This document shows, piece after piece, positions 1 to 8,268 of a DNA stretch of 64,000 nt. How positions within the stretch are numbered: position 1 is the first letter of the stretch; every line of letters begins with the position of its first letter. The stretch is from positions 1,550,001 to 1,614,000 of the forward strand of contig NZ_CP049866.1 in assembly GCF_011300215.1 (NCBI RefSeq). Direction: 5' to 3'. The position numbers and the translations under genes were made by a program. Under the pieces are notes generated by a model. The model worked only from the letters and a program-made list of their open reading frames with translations, did no database searches and had not been told where the DNA came from. The DNA comes from Nocardioides piscis (GTDB lineage Bacteria; Actinomycetota; Actinomycetes; Propionibacteriales; Nocardioidaceae).

Positions 1-477
1 CAACGCGGTGATCGCGCGCTCGGTGACGGCTTCCCAGCCCCGGCCGCGGTGCGAGGCGGGCGCGCCTGGACGGACGGTGAGCACCCGGTTGAGGAGCATC
101 ACTCCCCGGTCGGCCCAGGCGGTCAGGTCGCCGTGCGGCACGGGCTCGGCGCCCACGTCGCTGGCCAGCTCTCGATAGATGTTGGCCAGCGACCTCGGCA
201 CCGGGCGCACGTCGGGCGCCACCGAGAAGGACAACCCGACCGCGTGGCCCGGCGTGGGGTAGGGGTCCTGCCCGACGATCAGCACGCGGACGTCGCGCAG
301 CGGCCGCTCGAAGGCCCGCATCACCCGCTCGCCGGCCGGCAGGTAGTCGTGCCCGGCCGCGATCTCGGCGCGCAGGAAGCCGCCCATCGTGGCGATCTGG
401 TCGTCCACCGGCGCCAACGCCTGTGCCCAGTCCTGGGCGACGAGGCCGCGGTCGACGAGACCTGCCAGTGCGCTCAT
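1..477 (-). CDS. ung: Uracil-DNA glycosylase, family 1 (3' end outside window)
   Basis: Removes uracil from DNA to start base-excision repair in the cytoplasm. The visible 159 residues include the catalytic water-activating motif [11 protein letters not shown] at 69-79 (Asp71) and the uracil-pocket segment VMLLN at 126-130. The C-terminal His-containing motif lies beyond the window edge. The ATG at 477 overlaps the stop codon of the decarboxylase gene upstream by four bases (ATGA), so the two are probably translationally coupled. Family identity is clear from the motifs. Confidence 0.95.
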   Translation of the reverse strand, partial: MSALAGLVDRGLVAQDWAQALAPVDDQIATMGGFLRAEIAAGHDYLPAGERVMRAFERPLRDVRVLIVGQDPYPTPGHAVGLSFSVAPDVRPVPRSLANIYRELASDVGAEPVPHGDLTAWADRGVMLLNRVLTVRPGAPASHRGRGWEAVTERAITAL

Positions 478-1912
478 CGCGGCGGAAGAGGTCGGGAGAG
501 CCGGTCGAGGAAGGCGATCAGCAGCGCCTCCCGCATGGCGGGCGCCGCGACGTCCAGCATCGCGTTGACCTCTGCCATCCGCTCCGGCAGCGCGAGCGAC
601 CCGTCGGCGCCCTCGCCCACCAGCCCCGACGCCGCGAGCAGGCCGTCGAAGTCGGCGTCGGTGAGGGCGTGCGGGTCGAGCGCGGCGATGAAGTCGACGA
701 CGCCCCGGTCGACGGTCACGGGCCCGGCTGCCTGTGCAGCGACCACCGACTCGCGCAACGCGGAGGTGAAGTCGTCGAGGTGCTGACGTGTCGCCGCGCT
801 CACCGACAGGTGGACGGTCGCAGGCTGGCCGGCGAAGGAGAGCTGGGGCTGCACGTACCACCCGCGCGAGACGAGCTCGTCGGTGAGCGTGAAGGGGTCG
901 CAGGACGTGTCGGTGGCCAACGCGACCAGGGTCGAGTCGGGGCGTACGACGACGCTCAGCGCAGGCTCGGCAGTGACCGCGGCGACGATGTGGTCCACAG
1001 CCGCGAAGACGTCCTCGGCCAGTCGGAGGTAGCCGGCGTCGCCGATCGCCGAGACCACCGCCCAGGTGCCGGCGACGGGTCCGCCGGAACGGGTCGACTG
1101 GGTCGTCTGGTTGAGCATCGTGTAGCCGGGCCAGGCCGCGGAGGCGAAGAACTGCGGTCGGCGCAGGCCGGCGTCGCGGTGCAGCAGCAGCGAGGTGCCC
1201 TTGGGGCATAGGCGTACTTGTGCGTGTCGACCGAGATCGAGGTGACCCCGTCCACCGCGAAGGTCCAGGGCGCGACCGGGCGACCCAGCCGTGCGGCGTA
1301 TGGCAACACCCACCCGCCGATGCAGGCGTCGACGTGGCAGCGCACGCCTGCGGCCGCTGCCGCTGCCGCGATCTCGGCGACCGGGTCGACGACCCCGTGG
1401 GCATAGGACGGGGCGCTGGCCACGACCAGGACCGTGGAGTCGTCGATCGCAGCAGCCATCGCGGTGGCGTCGGCGCGGAAGCCGGCGTCCACCGGGACGA
1501 GGACCGGTTCGACCCCGAAGTAGTGCGCAGCCTTGTGGAAGGCGGCGTGGGCGGTCGACGGCAGCACCATCCGTGGACGCGGCACGTCGGGACGGCTGTC
1601 ACGGGCGCCCTGCACGGCCAGGAGGATCGACTCGGTGCCGCCGGAGGTGACGGTCCCGACGACGGTGTCGGGCGCGTCGAGCAGGCCGGCGGCGAAGCCG
1701 ACGAGCTCGTTCTCCATCGTGAGCAGCGAGGGGAACGCAGTCGGGTCGAGGGCGTTGGACCCGGCGTAGGCCGCCACGGCCTCACGCGCGATCCGGTCCA
1801 CCTCGTCGTCGCCGCTGTCATAGACGTAGGCCAGCGTCCGGCCGCCGTGCACGGGCAGGTCGAGGGCCTGCAGGGCTCGCATCCGGGCGAGGGGGTCGAC
1901 CGACTCAGACAA
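474..1912 (-). CDS. PLP-dependent decarboxylase, sphingosine-1-phosphate-lyase-like; interrupted by a 1-base deletion
   Basis: Fold-type I pyridoxal-phosphate enzyme of the group II decarboxylase / S1P-lyase type. SGGTES near residue 90 binds cofactor phosphate, HVDAC near 200 carries the ring-binding Asp, and [11 protein letters not shown] holds the Schiff-base lysine, about Lys232. Just after that lysine the frame breaks at a GGGG tract (1203-1206). Adding one base restores YAPKGTS and a 479-residue protein. The start is TTG at 1912, with an AAGGAG upstream, overlapping the stop of the MelB-type transporter by eight bases. The substrate is not known; similarity to S1P lyase is by motif only and does not imply a sphingolipid substrate. 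The break is probably a sequencing error because both halves are well conserved. Confidence 0.82.
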
Positions 1913-3251
1913 CGTGTGCTCCTTCGGCGCGGGCGACCGCATCGGCATCCAGGGAGTATCGACGCAACCACCAGAGGCTGACCAGCACCAGCGTCGCCGG
2001 CAGCACCGAGAAGCCGAGGGTGATCGCGGTCTGGGCAGAGCCCGGCTGGGCGACCGACCCGCCCTCGGACGAGACGTAGCCTCCGAGGGCCAGCACGACG
2101 GCGAAGAGGCCCGGCCCCAGCGCAAGGCCGAGCGTCTCGCCGGCCGTCCACACGCCGGTGTAGACGCCGGTGCGGTTCTCGCCCGTCCGCGCGGCGTCGG
2201 TGGCAGCCGCGTCGGGGAGCATCGCCATCGGGAAGACCTGGCAGCCGGCATAGCCGACCCCGACGAGCGCCGTTGCGGCGAAGACGACAGCAGCGGGCGC
2301 GCTCTGGGCGAAGACGGCGAGGAGCGCGCCGGCGGCCAGCACGAGCGAGGCCACCACGTAGCCACGCCGCTTGCCGACCCTTTCACCCCACCGTGCCCAG
2401 ACCGGGGTCAGGAGCAGTGCCGGGCCGACGAAGCAGACGAACAGGATCGTCGCGGCGCCCCGGTCGTCCAGCACGTCACCGGCCAGGTAGTCCACACCGG
2501 CGAGCATGCAGCCGGTGGCCAGCGCCTGCAGGACGAAGGTCGTCAGCAGCAGCCGGAAGTCGCGGGCGCGCGCGACGATCCGAAGCTGTTCGCGGAGCGA
2601 GCCGGCACCGGCAGACACCGCTCCGATGGGGGCGTCGCGGGTGCCCCACCACGAGGCCACGACGCCGACCACGATGAGGCCCGCCATCACCAGGCCCATC
2701 ACGCGATAGCCCGCACGCCCGCCGACCGCGTCGCGGATCACGGGCGCCGACGCCCCGGCCAGCATGATCGTGAAGGCGAGGATCGCCACGCGCGCGGTCA
2801 TCAGGCGGGTGCGCTCGTTGTAGGACGAGGTGATCTCGGCCGGCATCGCGACGTACGGCACCTGGAAGAACGCGTATGCCGATGCGGCCAGCACGAAGAA
2901 GAGCAGCACCCACGCGGCCTCCAACCCCTGCGCCCCGAGATCGGGGGCGGCAAAGATGAGGGCGAACGCGCCCGCCAGCATGAGGCCGGCGCGGATCAGC
3001 CACGGCCGGCGGGGGCCGGTGGGGTCGACCGTGCGGTCGGAGATCCGGCCGGCGATCGGGTTGAGCACGACGTCCCAGGCCTTGGGCAGGAAGACGATCA
3101 GGCCGGCCCACAGGGCGGCGATGCCGAGCTCGTCGGTGAGGTAGGGCAGGAGCATCAACCCCGGCACCGTGCCGAACGCGCCGGTGGCCACCGAGCCCGA
3201 CCCATAGCCGATGCGGACGCTGCGTGGCAGGCGGCCGGATGCGTCGCTCAC
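1905..3251 (-). CDS. MFS transporter of the MelB / GPH cation-symporter type
   Basis: A 448-residue inner-membrane protein with about twelve hydrophobic segments. The N-terminus ([18 protein letters not shown], then YLTDELG) and the following [19 protein letters not shown] match the glycoside-pentoside-hexuronide:cation symporter family, whose members import sugars or related solutes with Na+ or H+. Its stop overlaps the start of the PLP decarboxylase, so transporter and enzyme are probably one transcript and may handle the same compound. The substrate cannot be read from sequence. Confidence 0.85.
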   Translation of the reverse strand: MSDASGRLPRSVRIGYGSGSVATGAFGTVPGLMLLPYLTDELGIAALWAGLIVFLPKAWDVVLNPIAGRISDRTVDPTGPRRPWLIRAGLMLAGAFALIFAAPDLGAQGLEAAWVLLFFVLAASAYAFFQVPYVAMPAEITSSYNERTRLMTARVAILAFTIMLAGASAPVIRDAVGGRAGYRVMGLVMAGLIVVGVVASWWGTRDAPIGAVSAGAGSLREQLRIVARARDFRLLLTTFVLQALATGCMLAGVDYLAGDVLDDRGAATILFVCFVGPALLLTPVWARWGERVGKRRGYVVASLVLAAGALLAVFAQSAPAAVVFAATALVGVGYAGCQVFPMAMLPDAAATDAARTGENRTGVYTGVWTAGETLGLALGPGLFAVVLALGGYVSSEGGSVAQPGSAQTAITLGFSVLPATLVLVSLWWLRRYSLDADAVARAEGAHVV

Positions 3252-3263
3252 GTCAGACCCGCG

Positions 3264-4565
3264 TCACTGTCCGAGTGAACGTGAGCTGGCGGAGCCATAG
3301 CGGCGGTCGGGGTTCACCCCGATCCCATCGGAGGTTGCGCCCTTCTTCTTCGCCGGGGCCCTCTTCGCCGGGGCCTTCTTGGCGGACGCCGTCTTCGCCG
3401 TCGCTGTCTTCTTCGTCGCAGTCTTCTTGGCGGCGGCCGTCTTCGCCGTCGCTGCCTTCTTCGCCGCGGCCTTCTTGCTCGTACGGCGCGGCTCGGCGCT
3501 CGACCACTGCTGGATCCACTCGTCCATCACGCGCCAGGTGGTGCCTCGCGCCGCACGGCCGGTCAGCATGCCGAGATGGCCGCCGGGGACGATCTCGAAC
3601 CGGACGTCCGGGGACCCGGTGAGGAGGTCGACGACGGGCCGCACCGACTTGATCGGCGCGATCCCGTCGGTGGCGCCGCCGAAGACCAGCACCGGCACGT
3701 CGATGTTCGACAGCTCGATGTCACGATCACCGAAGGGCATGACCCCCTCGGCGAGGGCGTTGCCCTTGACGAAGCGGTGGTAGAGCTGGCCGAACGACCT
3801 GCCGGGATAGGCGATCATGTTGGCCATGAAGCGGTCGACCGCCTCGAGCTGGGCGAGGAAGTCGGCGTCGTCGAGGTGCGTCAGGACGACCAATGGCTTG
3901 GTGACGACCTTCTGTGCCGACGCCGCGGTGAACGCCCAGTTGACCAGCGGCTGGGGGATGCCGCCGAGGGCGCGGTAGGCGCGGGTGATCGCACCGGTGC
4001 GGCCCTGGGCGAGGTTGAGCAGGGGGCGCACGGGCGCCATCAGCGGAACCTTGGAGACGTCGACCGGGGAGCCGACGACGGTCAGCGAGGCGATCGGCAA
4101 GCCGGGGTTGTCGGCGGCGGTGAGGAGGCTGAAGATGCCTCCCAGGCTCCAACCGACCAGGTGCACCGGTCGCCCGCCGGCGTGGGCCGACACGGCCTCG
4201 ATCGCTGTGGGCAGCACCTCGTCGACCCAGTGCTCCATGCCGAGCGAGCGGTTGCGGAAGGAGACCTGGCCGTATTCCACGAGGTAGGTGCGCCGCCCCT
4301 GTGTCACGAAGTGCTCGACCAGGGAGCAGCCCCGCCTCAGGTCGAAGCACAGGGCCGGCGCAGCGAGCGGGGTCACCAGCAGCACCGGGTCGCCCGTCTC
4401 CGTCACTCCGGCCGCGGGACGGTAGTGGTAGACCTCGCGCAGCTCACCCTCGTCGATCAGGGTGCGAGCCATCGGCCGCAGGTCCGCCAAGCCGCCGTAC
4501 AACGCCTTGTGTGCGACGTTGCTGGCGGCCGCGATCACCTGGTCGGGCTTCGGGATGAGGTCCAT
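3264..4565 (-). CDS. Alpha/beta hydrolase related to PHA synthases, with a histone-like Lys/Ala tail
   Basis: A 433-residue protein. Residues about 1-355 form an alpha/beta hydrolase resembling polyhydroxyalkanoate synthases. The nucleophile motif is GWSLGG, with serine where class III PhaC has cysteine. A late GGATDGIAP carries the Asp and PGGHLGM the His of the triad. Residues about 360-410 are almost only Lys, Ala and Thr (KKAAAKK-type repeats). Such tails occur in histone-like proteins and in DNA-binding phasins such as PhaF. No other PHA gene is in view, so synthase, depolymerase or lipase activity cannot be separated. I chose the ATG at 4565 because the hydrolase domain begins soon after; the frame stays open further upstream without conserved sequence. 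Confidence 0.72.
   Translation of the reverse strand: MDLIPKPDQVIAAASNVAHKALYGGLADLRPMARTLIDEGELREVYHYRPAAGVTETGDPVLLVTPLAAPALCFDLRRGCSLVEHFVTQGRRTYLVEYGQVSFRNRSLGMEHWVDEVLPTAIEAVSAHAGGRPVHLVGWSLGGIFSLLTAADNPGLPIASLTVVGSPVDVSKVPLMAPVRPLLNLAQGRTGAITRAYRALGGIPQPLVNWAFTAASAQKVVTKPLVVLTHLDDADFLAQLEAVDRFMANMIAYPGRSFGQLYHRFVKGNALAEGVMPFGDRDIELSNIDVPVLVFGGATDGIAPIKSVRPVVDLLTGSPDVRFEIVPGGHLGMLTGRAARGTTWRVMDEWIQQWSSAEPRRTSKKAAAKKAATAKTAAAKKTATKKTATAKTASAKKAPAKRAPAKKKGATSDGIGVNPDRRYGSASSRSLGQ
3336..3488 (-). repeat. Lys/Ala-rich coding repeat (histone-like tail)
   Basis: About 51 codons of degenerate AAKK / TAKT / APAK units at the end of the alpha/beta hydrolase gene. On the plus strand it appears as repeated cttctt and gccgtc words. 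The composition resembles the C-terminal domains of actinobacterial HU/Lsr2-type histone-like proteins. Confidence 0.8.
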
Positions 4566-4665
4566 GGAAAGAAATCTACGGGTCGGTGCATCCGTTTGGA
4601 CCCTGCGCCCGGAGAAGGGGGTGATGGGCGCAAACTCGCCGCGCCCCCGACGGAAGGCTCTCCCC

Positions 4666-5307
4666 ATGAAGCGAATCACCAGCACACTGGCTGCAGCTGC
4701 GGTCCTGGCGCTCGGCGGCGTCACGGCGATCGGTCCGGCATCACAGGCCCAGGTCGCCGCACCCGGCGAGACCAGCCTGGCCGAGGTGCTCACCTCCGAC
4801 AACAACAAGTTCGACAACAACGCCAAGGACTTCGACATCGTGACCGAGGCCGCGCTGGCCGTCATCGGCGCCAAGCCCGGCTCCCCGGTGGCCCTGCTGG
4901 CCGACGGATCAAGCAGGGCGACCGTGTTCGCCCCCACCGACCAGGCGTTCCGCCTCCTCGCCAAGGACCTGACCGGCAAGACCATCCGGAGCGAGAAGAA
5001 GATCTTCTCCTCCCTGGTCGAGCTTGCCGGCGTCGACACCATCGAGACCGTCCTGCTCTACCACGTCGTCCCCGGCAAGACCCTGACGAGCAAGAAGGTG
5101 CTGGCAGCAGACGGCGCCAAGCTCGCCACCGCCGCGGGCAAGAAGGTCAAGGTCGTCGTCCGCGACCACCCGACGCAGGTCATCTTGAAGGACAAGGACC
5201 GCAACGACCGCGACCCCCGGGCCGTGCTCTCCGCGCTCGACATCAACAAGGGCAACAAGCAGGTCGCCCACGCCATCGACCGGGTGCTGCGCCCGATCAA
5301 CCTCTGA
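4666..5307 (+). CDS. Secreted fasciclin (FAS1) domain protein, MPT70-like
   Basis: A 213-residue protein with a Sec signal peptide: MKR, a hydrophobic core to about residue 22, then an AxA-type site near SQAQVAA. One FAS1 domain follows: FDIVTEA, then TVFAPTDQAF (the H1 box), then YHVVPGK (the H2 box) and a terminal HAIDRVLRP. There is no lipobox, so it is predicted to be secreted rather than a lipoprotein. It sits 36 bp before an ECF sigma gene. In Mycobacterium, SigK and its anti-sigma RskA control the FAS1 proteins MPT70 and MPT83, so this neighbour is a plausible target of the sigma factor that follows. The start ATG at 4666 gives an uninterrupted signal peptide. Confidence 0.88.
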   Translation: MKRITSTLAAAAVLALGGVTAIGPASQAQVAAPGETSLAEVLTSDNNKFDNNAKDFDIVTEAALAVIGAKPGSPVALLADGSSRATVFAPTDQAFRLLAKDLTGKTIRSEKKIFSSLVELAGVDTIETVLLYHVVPGKTLTSKKVLAADGAKLATAAGKKVKVVVRDHPTQVILKDKDRNDRDPRAVLSALDINKGNKQVAHAIDRVLRPINL

Positions 5308-5343
5308 GCGGGTCCGACGCAGTCGGCGGGGTGGAGGCGCGAG

Positions 5344-5985
5344 ATGACGACATCACTGCTCTCCATCCCGCCGCCCGCCCAGTACGGTGGACGGGTGATC
5401 GGCGGCGCTGCGCTCGAGGACGAGGCGCCCCACGACCCTGTCGACGACCAGGTCACCGCCCTGGCCCAGCGCCTCGTGGACGGTGATCACGCCAGCCTGG
5501 CCGAGGTCTTCGACCGATGGTCGCCCCTGGTGCACACGATCGCCCTGCGATCCCTCGCCAACGCGCAGGACGCCGAGGACGTGACCCAGCAGGTCTTCGT
5601 CGCAGCCTGGCGCAGCCGCCACACCCTGACGCCCTCGCCGGCCGCGCTTCCGGCCTGGCTGATCGGGATCGCCCGCCACAAGATCGCCGACCTCCGGTCG
5701 GAGCGCGCGCGAGACGCACGACGACTCGCGGCGGTCGCGGCCGTCCGGGTCGAGACCGAGGTGTTTGAGCCGGCCGTGGTCGACCAGGTCCTGGTCCGCC
5801 ACTGCGTCGACGAGCTTCCCGAACCACGTCGCACCATCGTGATGCTGGCGTTCTGGGCGGACCTCACCGGCACCCAGATCGCCGAACGGCTCGACCTGCC
5901 CCTGGGCACGGTGAAGAGCCACGTCCGACGGGGACTGATACACCTGCAACGTCGACTGGAGGAGGTGCGCGATGGCTCACGTTGA
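5344..5985 (+). CDS. ECF RNA polymerase sigma factor (SigK-like context)
   Basis: A 213-residue sigma-70 family protein. Region 2 is visible as LAEVFDRWSPLVHTIA and DAEDVTQQVFVAAWR (about residues 50-90). Region 4 is LPEPRRTIVMLAFWADLTGTQIAERLDLPLG followed by TVKSHVRRGL, the -35 reading helix. It directs RNA polymerase to promoters released by its anti-sigma factor, whose gene overlaps the sigma gene's 3' end by 14 bp. ATG 5344 has a Shine-Dalgarno GGAGG six bases upstream. GTG 5395 behind TACGGT is the leaderless alternative and would remove 17 poorly conserved residues. Family assignment is firm; the SigK label rests on the fasciclin neighbour and the RskA-type partner. Confidence 0.88.
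   Translation: MTTSLLSIPPPAQYGGRVIGGAALEDEAPHDPVDDQVTALAQRLVDGDHASLAEVFDRWSPLVHTIALRSLANAQDAEDVTQQVFVAAWRSRHTLTPSPAALPAWLIGIARHKIADLRSERARDARRLAAVAAVRVETEVFEPAVVDQVLVRHCVDELPEPRRTIVMLAFWADLTGTQIAERLDLPLGTVKSHVRRGLIHLQRRLEEVRDGSR
5383..5388 (+). promoter_or_regulatory. Leaderless -10 element TACGGT
   Basis: TACGGT followed by six bases and then an in-frame GTG at 5395. This matches the leaderless layout seen repeatedly in the window, and would make GTG 5395 an alternative sigma-factor start. It competes with an ATG at 5344 preceded by a good GGAGG. Confidence 0.5.
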
Positions 5986-6691
5986 GCCGGAGGGGCTGGC
6001 AGCGCTCGTCCTCGGCGAGGACGACACGCCGCCCGAGGTCACCGCCCACGTCGAGGCCTGCGCCGAGTGCCGCTCGCTCGTGGAGTCCCTCGTCGACGTA
6101 CGCCGAGCGGCCGGCGCCGACGCACTGGTGCCACCGCCCCCGGGCCTGCGTGAGCGTGTGCTCGCCGCCACCGGGCAAGCCACGGCCGAGCCGGTCGGCG
6201 TGGCGACGGACCCAGCCGCCGACCGGCCGACGGTGCTGCGACCGCGTCGCGGCGTGCCGGCCTGGGCGGCCGGTCTGGCCGCTGCGGTCACGCTCGTCGG
6301 CGGAATCGGCCTCGGGCAGGCGCTGGGGAGAGCTGACTCGCCGTCCCCTGACCCCGACCCCACGGTCCTCGCCGCCACCGACCTCACCACCGTGGGGGGC
6401 ACCGACCCCCGTGGGCTGGCGCGCGTCGAGCAGGCCGACGGCGCGGTCGTCCTGCACGTCGAGGCGGCAGCGCTCGAGGACGACGGCGAGCTGCGCGAGG
6501 TGTGGCTGCTCAACCTCGACGGCACGCGCATGGTGTCCGTGGGGTTCCTGGCCGTGGGGGACGAGGGTGACTTCGACGTGCCCCAGCGGCTGCTCGACGA
6601 GGGCTACCGCATCGTCGACATCTCCGTGGAGCCGGACGACGGCGACCCCACCCACTCAGGGGTGAGCGTCGCACGCGGAGAGCTGACCTGA
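5972..6691 (+). CDS. Membrane anti-sigma factor, zinc ZAS / RskA family
   Basis: A 239-residue single-pass protein. The cytoplasmic N-terminus has the zinc anti-sigma motif H26-x3-C30-x2-C33. A transmembrane segment lies at about 98-116 (WAAGLAAAVTLVGGIGL). The external C-terminal half is the RskA domain, with the characteristic ELREVWLLNLDG and VDISVEPDDGDPTHSG. RskA-type proteins hold an ECF sigma factor at the membrane until regulated proteolysis frees it. The gene overlaps the sigma gene, the usual arrangement of a cognate pair. Confidence 0.9.
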   Translation: MAHVEPEGLAALVLGEDDTPPEVTAHVEACAECRSLVESLVDVRRAAGADALVPPPPGLRERVLAATGQATAEPVGVATDPAADRPTVLRPRRGVPAWAAGLAAAVTLVGGIGLGQALGRADSPSPDPDPTVLAATDLTTVGGTDPRGLARVEQADGAVVLHVEAAALEDDGELREVWLLNLDGTRMVSVGFLAVGDEGDFDVPQRLLDEGYRIVDISVEPDDGDPTHSGVSVARGELT

Positions 6692-6729
6692 CCCTCGACA
6701 TCGAGGCCGCCCGGGACTAGACACAGGTC

Positions 6730-8268
6730 ATGATGAAGACCTTCGCGGCCATGGGTGCAGCGGCAGTCGGGGCGCTGGCGGCTCGCGACCTCGTCCAGAA
6801 GGAGCACGCGCTCAAGCGCAACTACCCGGTGATCGCCAACCTGCGCTACCTGCTCGAGCGGGTCGGCCCGGAGCTGCGCCAATACATCATCACCGACAAC
6901 GACCAGGAGCGGCCGTTCAGCCGCGACCAGCGGCGCTGGGTCTACGCCTCCGCCAAGCTGCAGAACAACTACTTCGGGTTCGGGAGCGACAACGACCTCG
7001 AGGGCCACGTCGGCTATCCGATCATCAAGCAGCGCACCTTCGCCGACGTCGCACCGGCCACCGGCACGCACGCGGGGGAGGCGACCCCGCTGCCCTCGGC
7101 GAAGGTGATCGGTGCCACCCGTGGGCGTCGGGGGGCCTTCCGGCCCGAGTCGGTCGTCAACATCTCGGGCATGAGCTTCGGCTCGCTCAGCAGCGCCGCG
7201 ATCGTCGCGCTCAACCGGGGCGCAGCGCTCGCCGGCTGCCTCCACAACACCGGGGAGGGGGCCTTGTCGCCATACCACCGCGAAGGTGGAGACCTGGTCT
7301 TCCAGATCGGCACGTCCTACTTCGGCTGCCGCGACGAGCAGGGGCGCTTCGACCTCGACCGGTTGGTCGACCTGTGCGCCGGTGCGCCGGTCAAGATGCT
7401 CGAGGTCAAGCTCTCGCAGGGCGCCAAGCCCGGACTGGGCGGGATGCTCCCCGGGGTCAAGGTGACCGAGGAGATCGCCCAGATCCGCGGCATCCCGGCC
7501 GGGGTCGACTGCGCCTCACCCAGCCGGCACCAGGCGTTCAACGACGTGGACTCGATGCTCGACTTCGTCGAGATGGTCGCGGGTGCGACCGGGCTGCCGG
7601 TCGGGCTCAAGAGTGCAGTCGGCAACATGGACTTCTGGGACGACCTGATCGGCGCGATGAGCCCCGAGCGCATGGTCGACTTCATCAACATCGACGGGGG
7701 AGAGGGCGGCACCGGTGCAGCCCCCCTCGTCTTCGCCGACTCGGTGTCCTTTCCCTTCCGGGTCGCCTTCTCCAAGGTCTACCGCCGGTTTGCCGAGGCC
7801 GGTCTGACCGACGACATCACCTTCATCGGTGCCGGCAAGCTGGGCCTGCCCGACAACGCGCTCGTCGCCTTCGCCCTCGGCTGCGACATGGTCAACGTCG
7901 GCCGCGAGGCGATGCTGGCGATCGGCTGCATCCAGGCGCAGAAGTGCCACACCGACTCGTGTCCCACCGGGGTCGCGACCCAGCGTCCGTGGCTGATGCA
8001 CGGACTCGATCCCGACCTCAAGGCGGCGCGGGCGGCCAACTACATCAAGACCCTGCGCCGCGACCTGCTCAAGGTCTCCGAGGCGGTCGGTGTCGCACAC
8101 CCGGCCCTGATCACGGCCGACGACATCGACCTGATCGACGGGCTCCAGTCATCGCGACCGTTGCGCGAGGTCTATGGCTACGGTCGGCGGTGGGGGACCG
8201 TCGGCCCCGCGGCGGCGGAGGAGATCACGGCGATCATGGCGCAGCTGCACCTCCCCGAGCCGGCCTAG
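6730..8268 (+). CDS. FMN-binding glutamate synthase family protein
   Basis: A 512-residue protein matching the FMN / alpha-ketoglutarate-binding domain of the glutamate synthase large subunit, with no amidotransferase domain. FMN-barrel motifs include NISGMSFGSLS near residue 143, MLEVKLSQGAKPG, and IDGGEGGTGAAP near 322. The cysteines C400, C406 and C411 (CIQAQKCHTDSCPTG) match the 3Fe-4S cluster of GltB. An N-terminal hydrophobic helix (residues 4-18) may tether it to the membrane. Stand-alone members of this family are of uncertain function; glutamate synthesis should not be assumed. It ends convergently with otsA, with overlapping stops. Confidence 0.88.
   Translation: MMKTFAAMGAAAVGALAARDLVQKEHALKRNYPVIANLRYLLERVGPELRQYIITDNDQERPFSRDQRRWVYASAKLQNNYFGFGSDNDLEGHVGYPIIKQRTFADVAPATGTHAGEATPLPSAKVIGATRGRRGAFRPESVVNISGMSFGSLSSAAIVALNRGAALAGCLHNTGEGALSPYHREGGDLVFQIGTSYFGCRDEQGRFDLDRLVDLCAGAPVKMLEVKLSQGAKPGLGGMLPGVKVTEEIAQIRGIPAGVDCASPSRHQAFNDVDSMLDFVEMVAGATGLPVGLKSAVGNMDFWDDLIGAMSPERMVDFINIDGGEGGTGAAPLVFADSVSFPFRVAFSKVYRRFAEAGLTDDITFIGAGKLGLPDNALVAFALGCDMVNVGREAMLAIGCIQAQKCHTDSCPTGVATQRPWLMHGLDPDLKAARAANYIKTLRRDLLKVSEAVGVAHPALITADDIDLIDGLQSSRPLREVYGYGRRWGTVGPAAAEEITAIMAQLHLPEPA

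Noticed and set aside
5344..5394. The 17 residues before GTG 5395 of the first sigma factor as certain coding sequence
   Set aside because: ATG 5344 has a good ribosome site, but TACGGT six bases before GTG 5395 supports a leaderless start. I kept the longer form in the coordinates and note the doubt.
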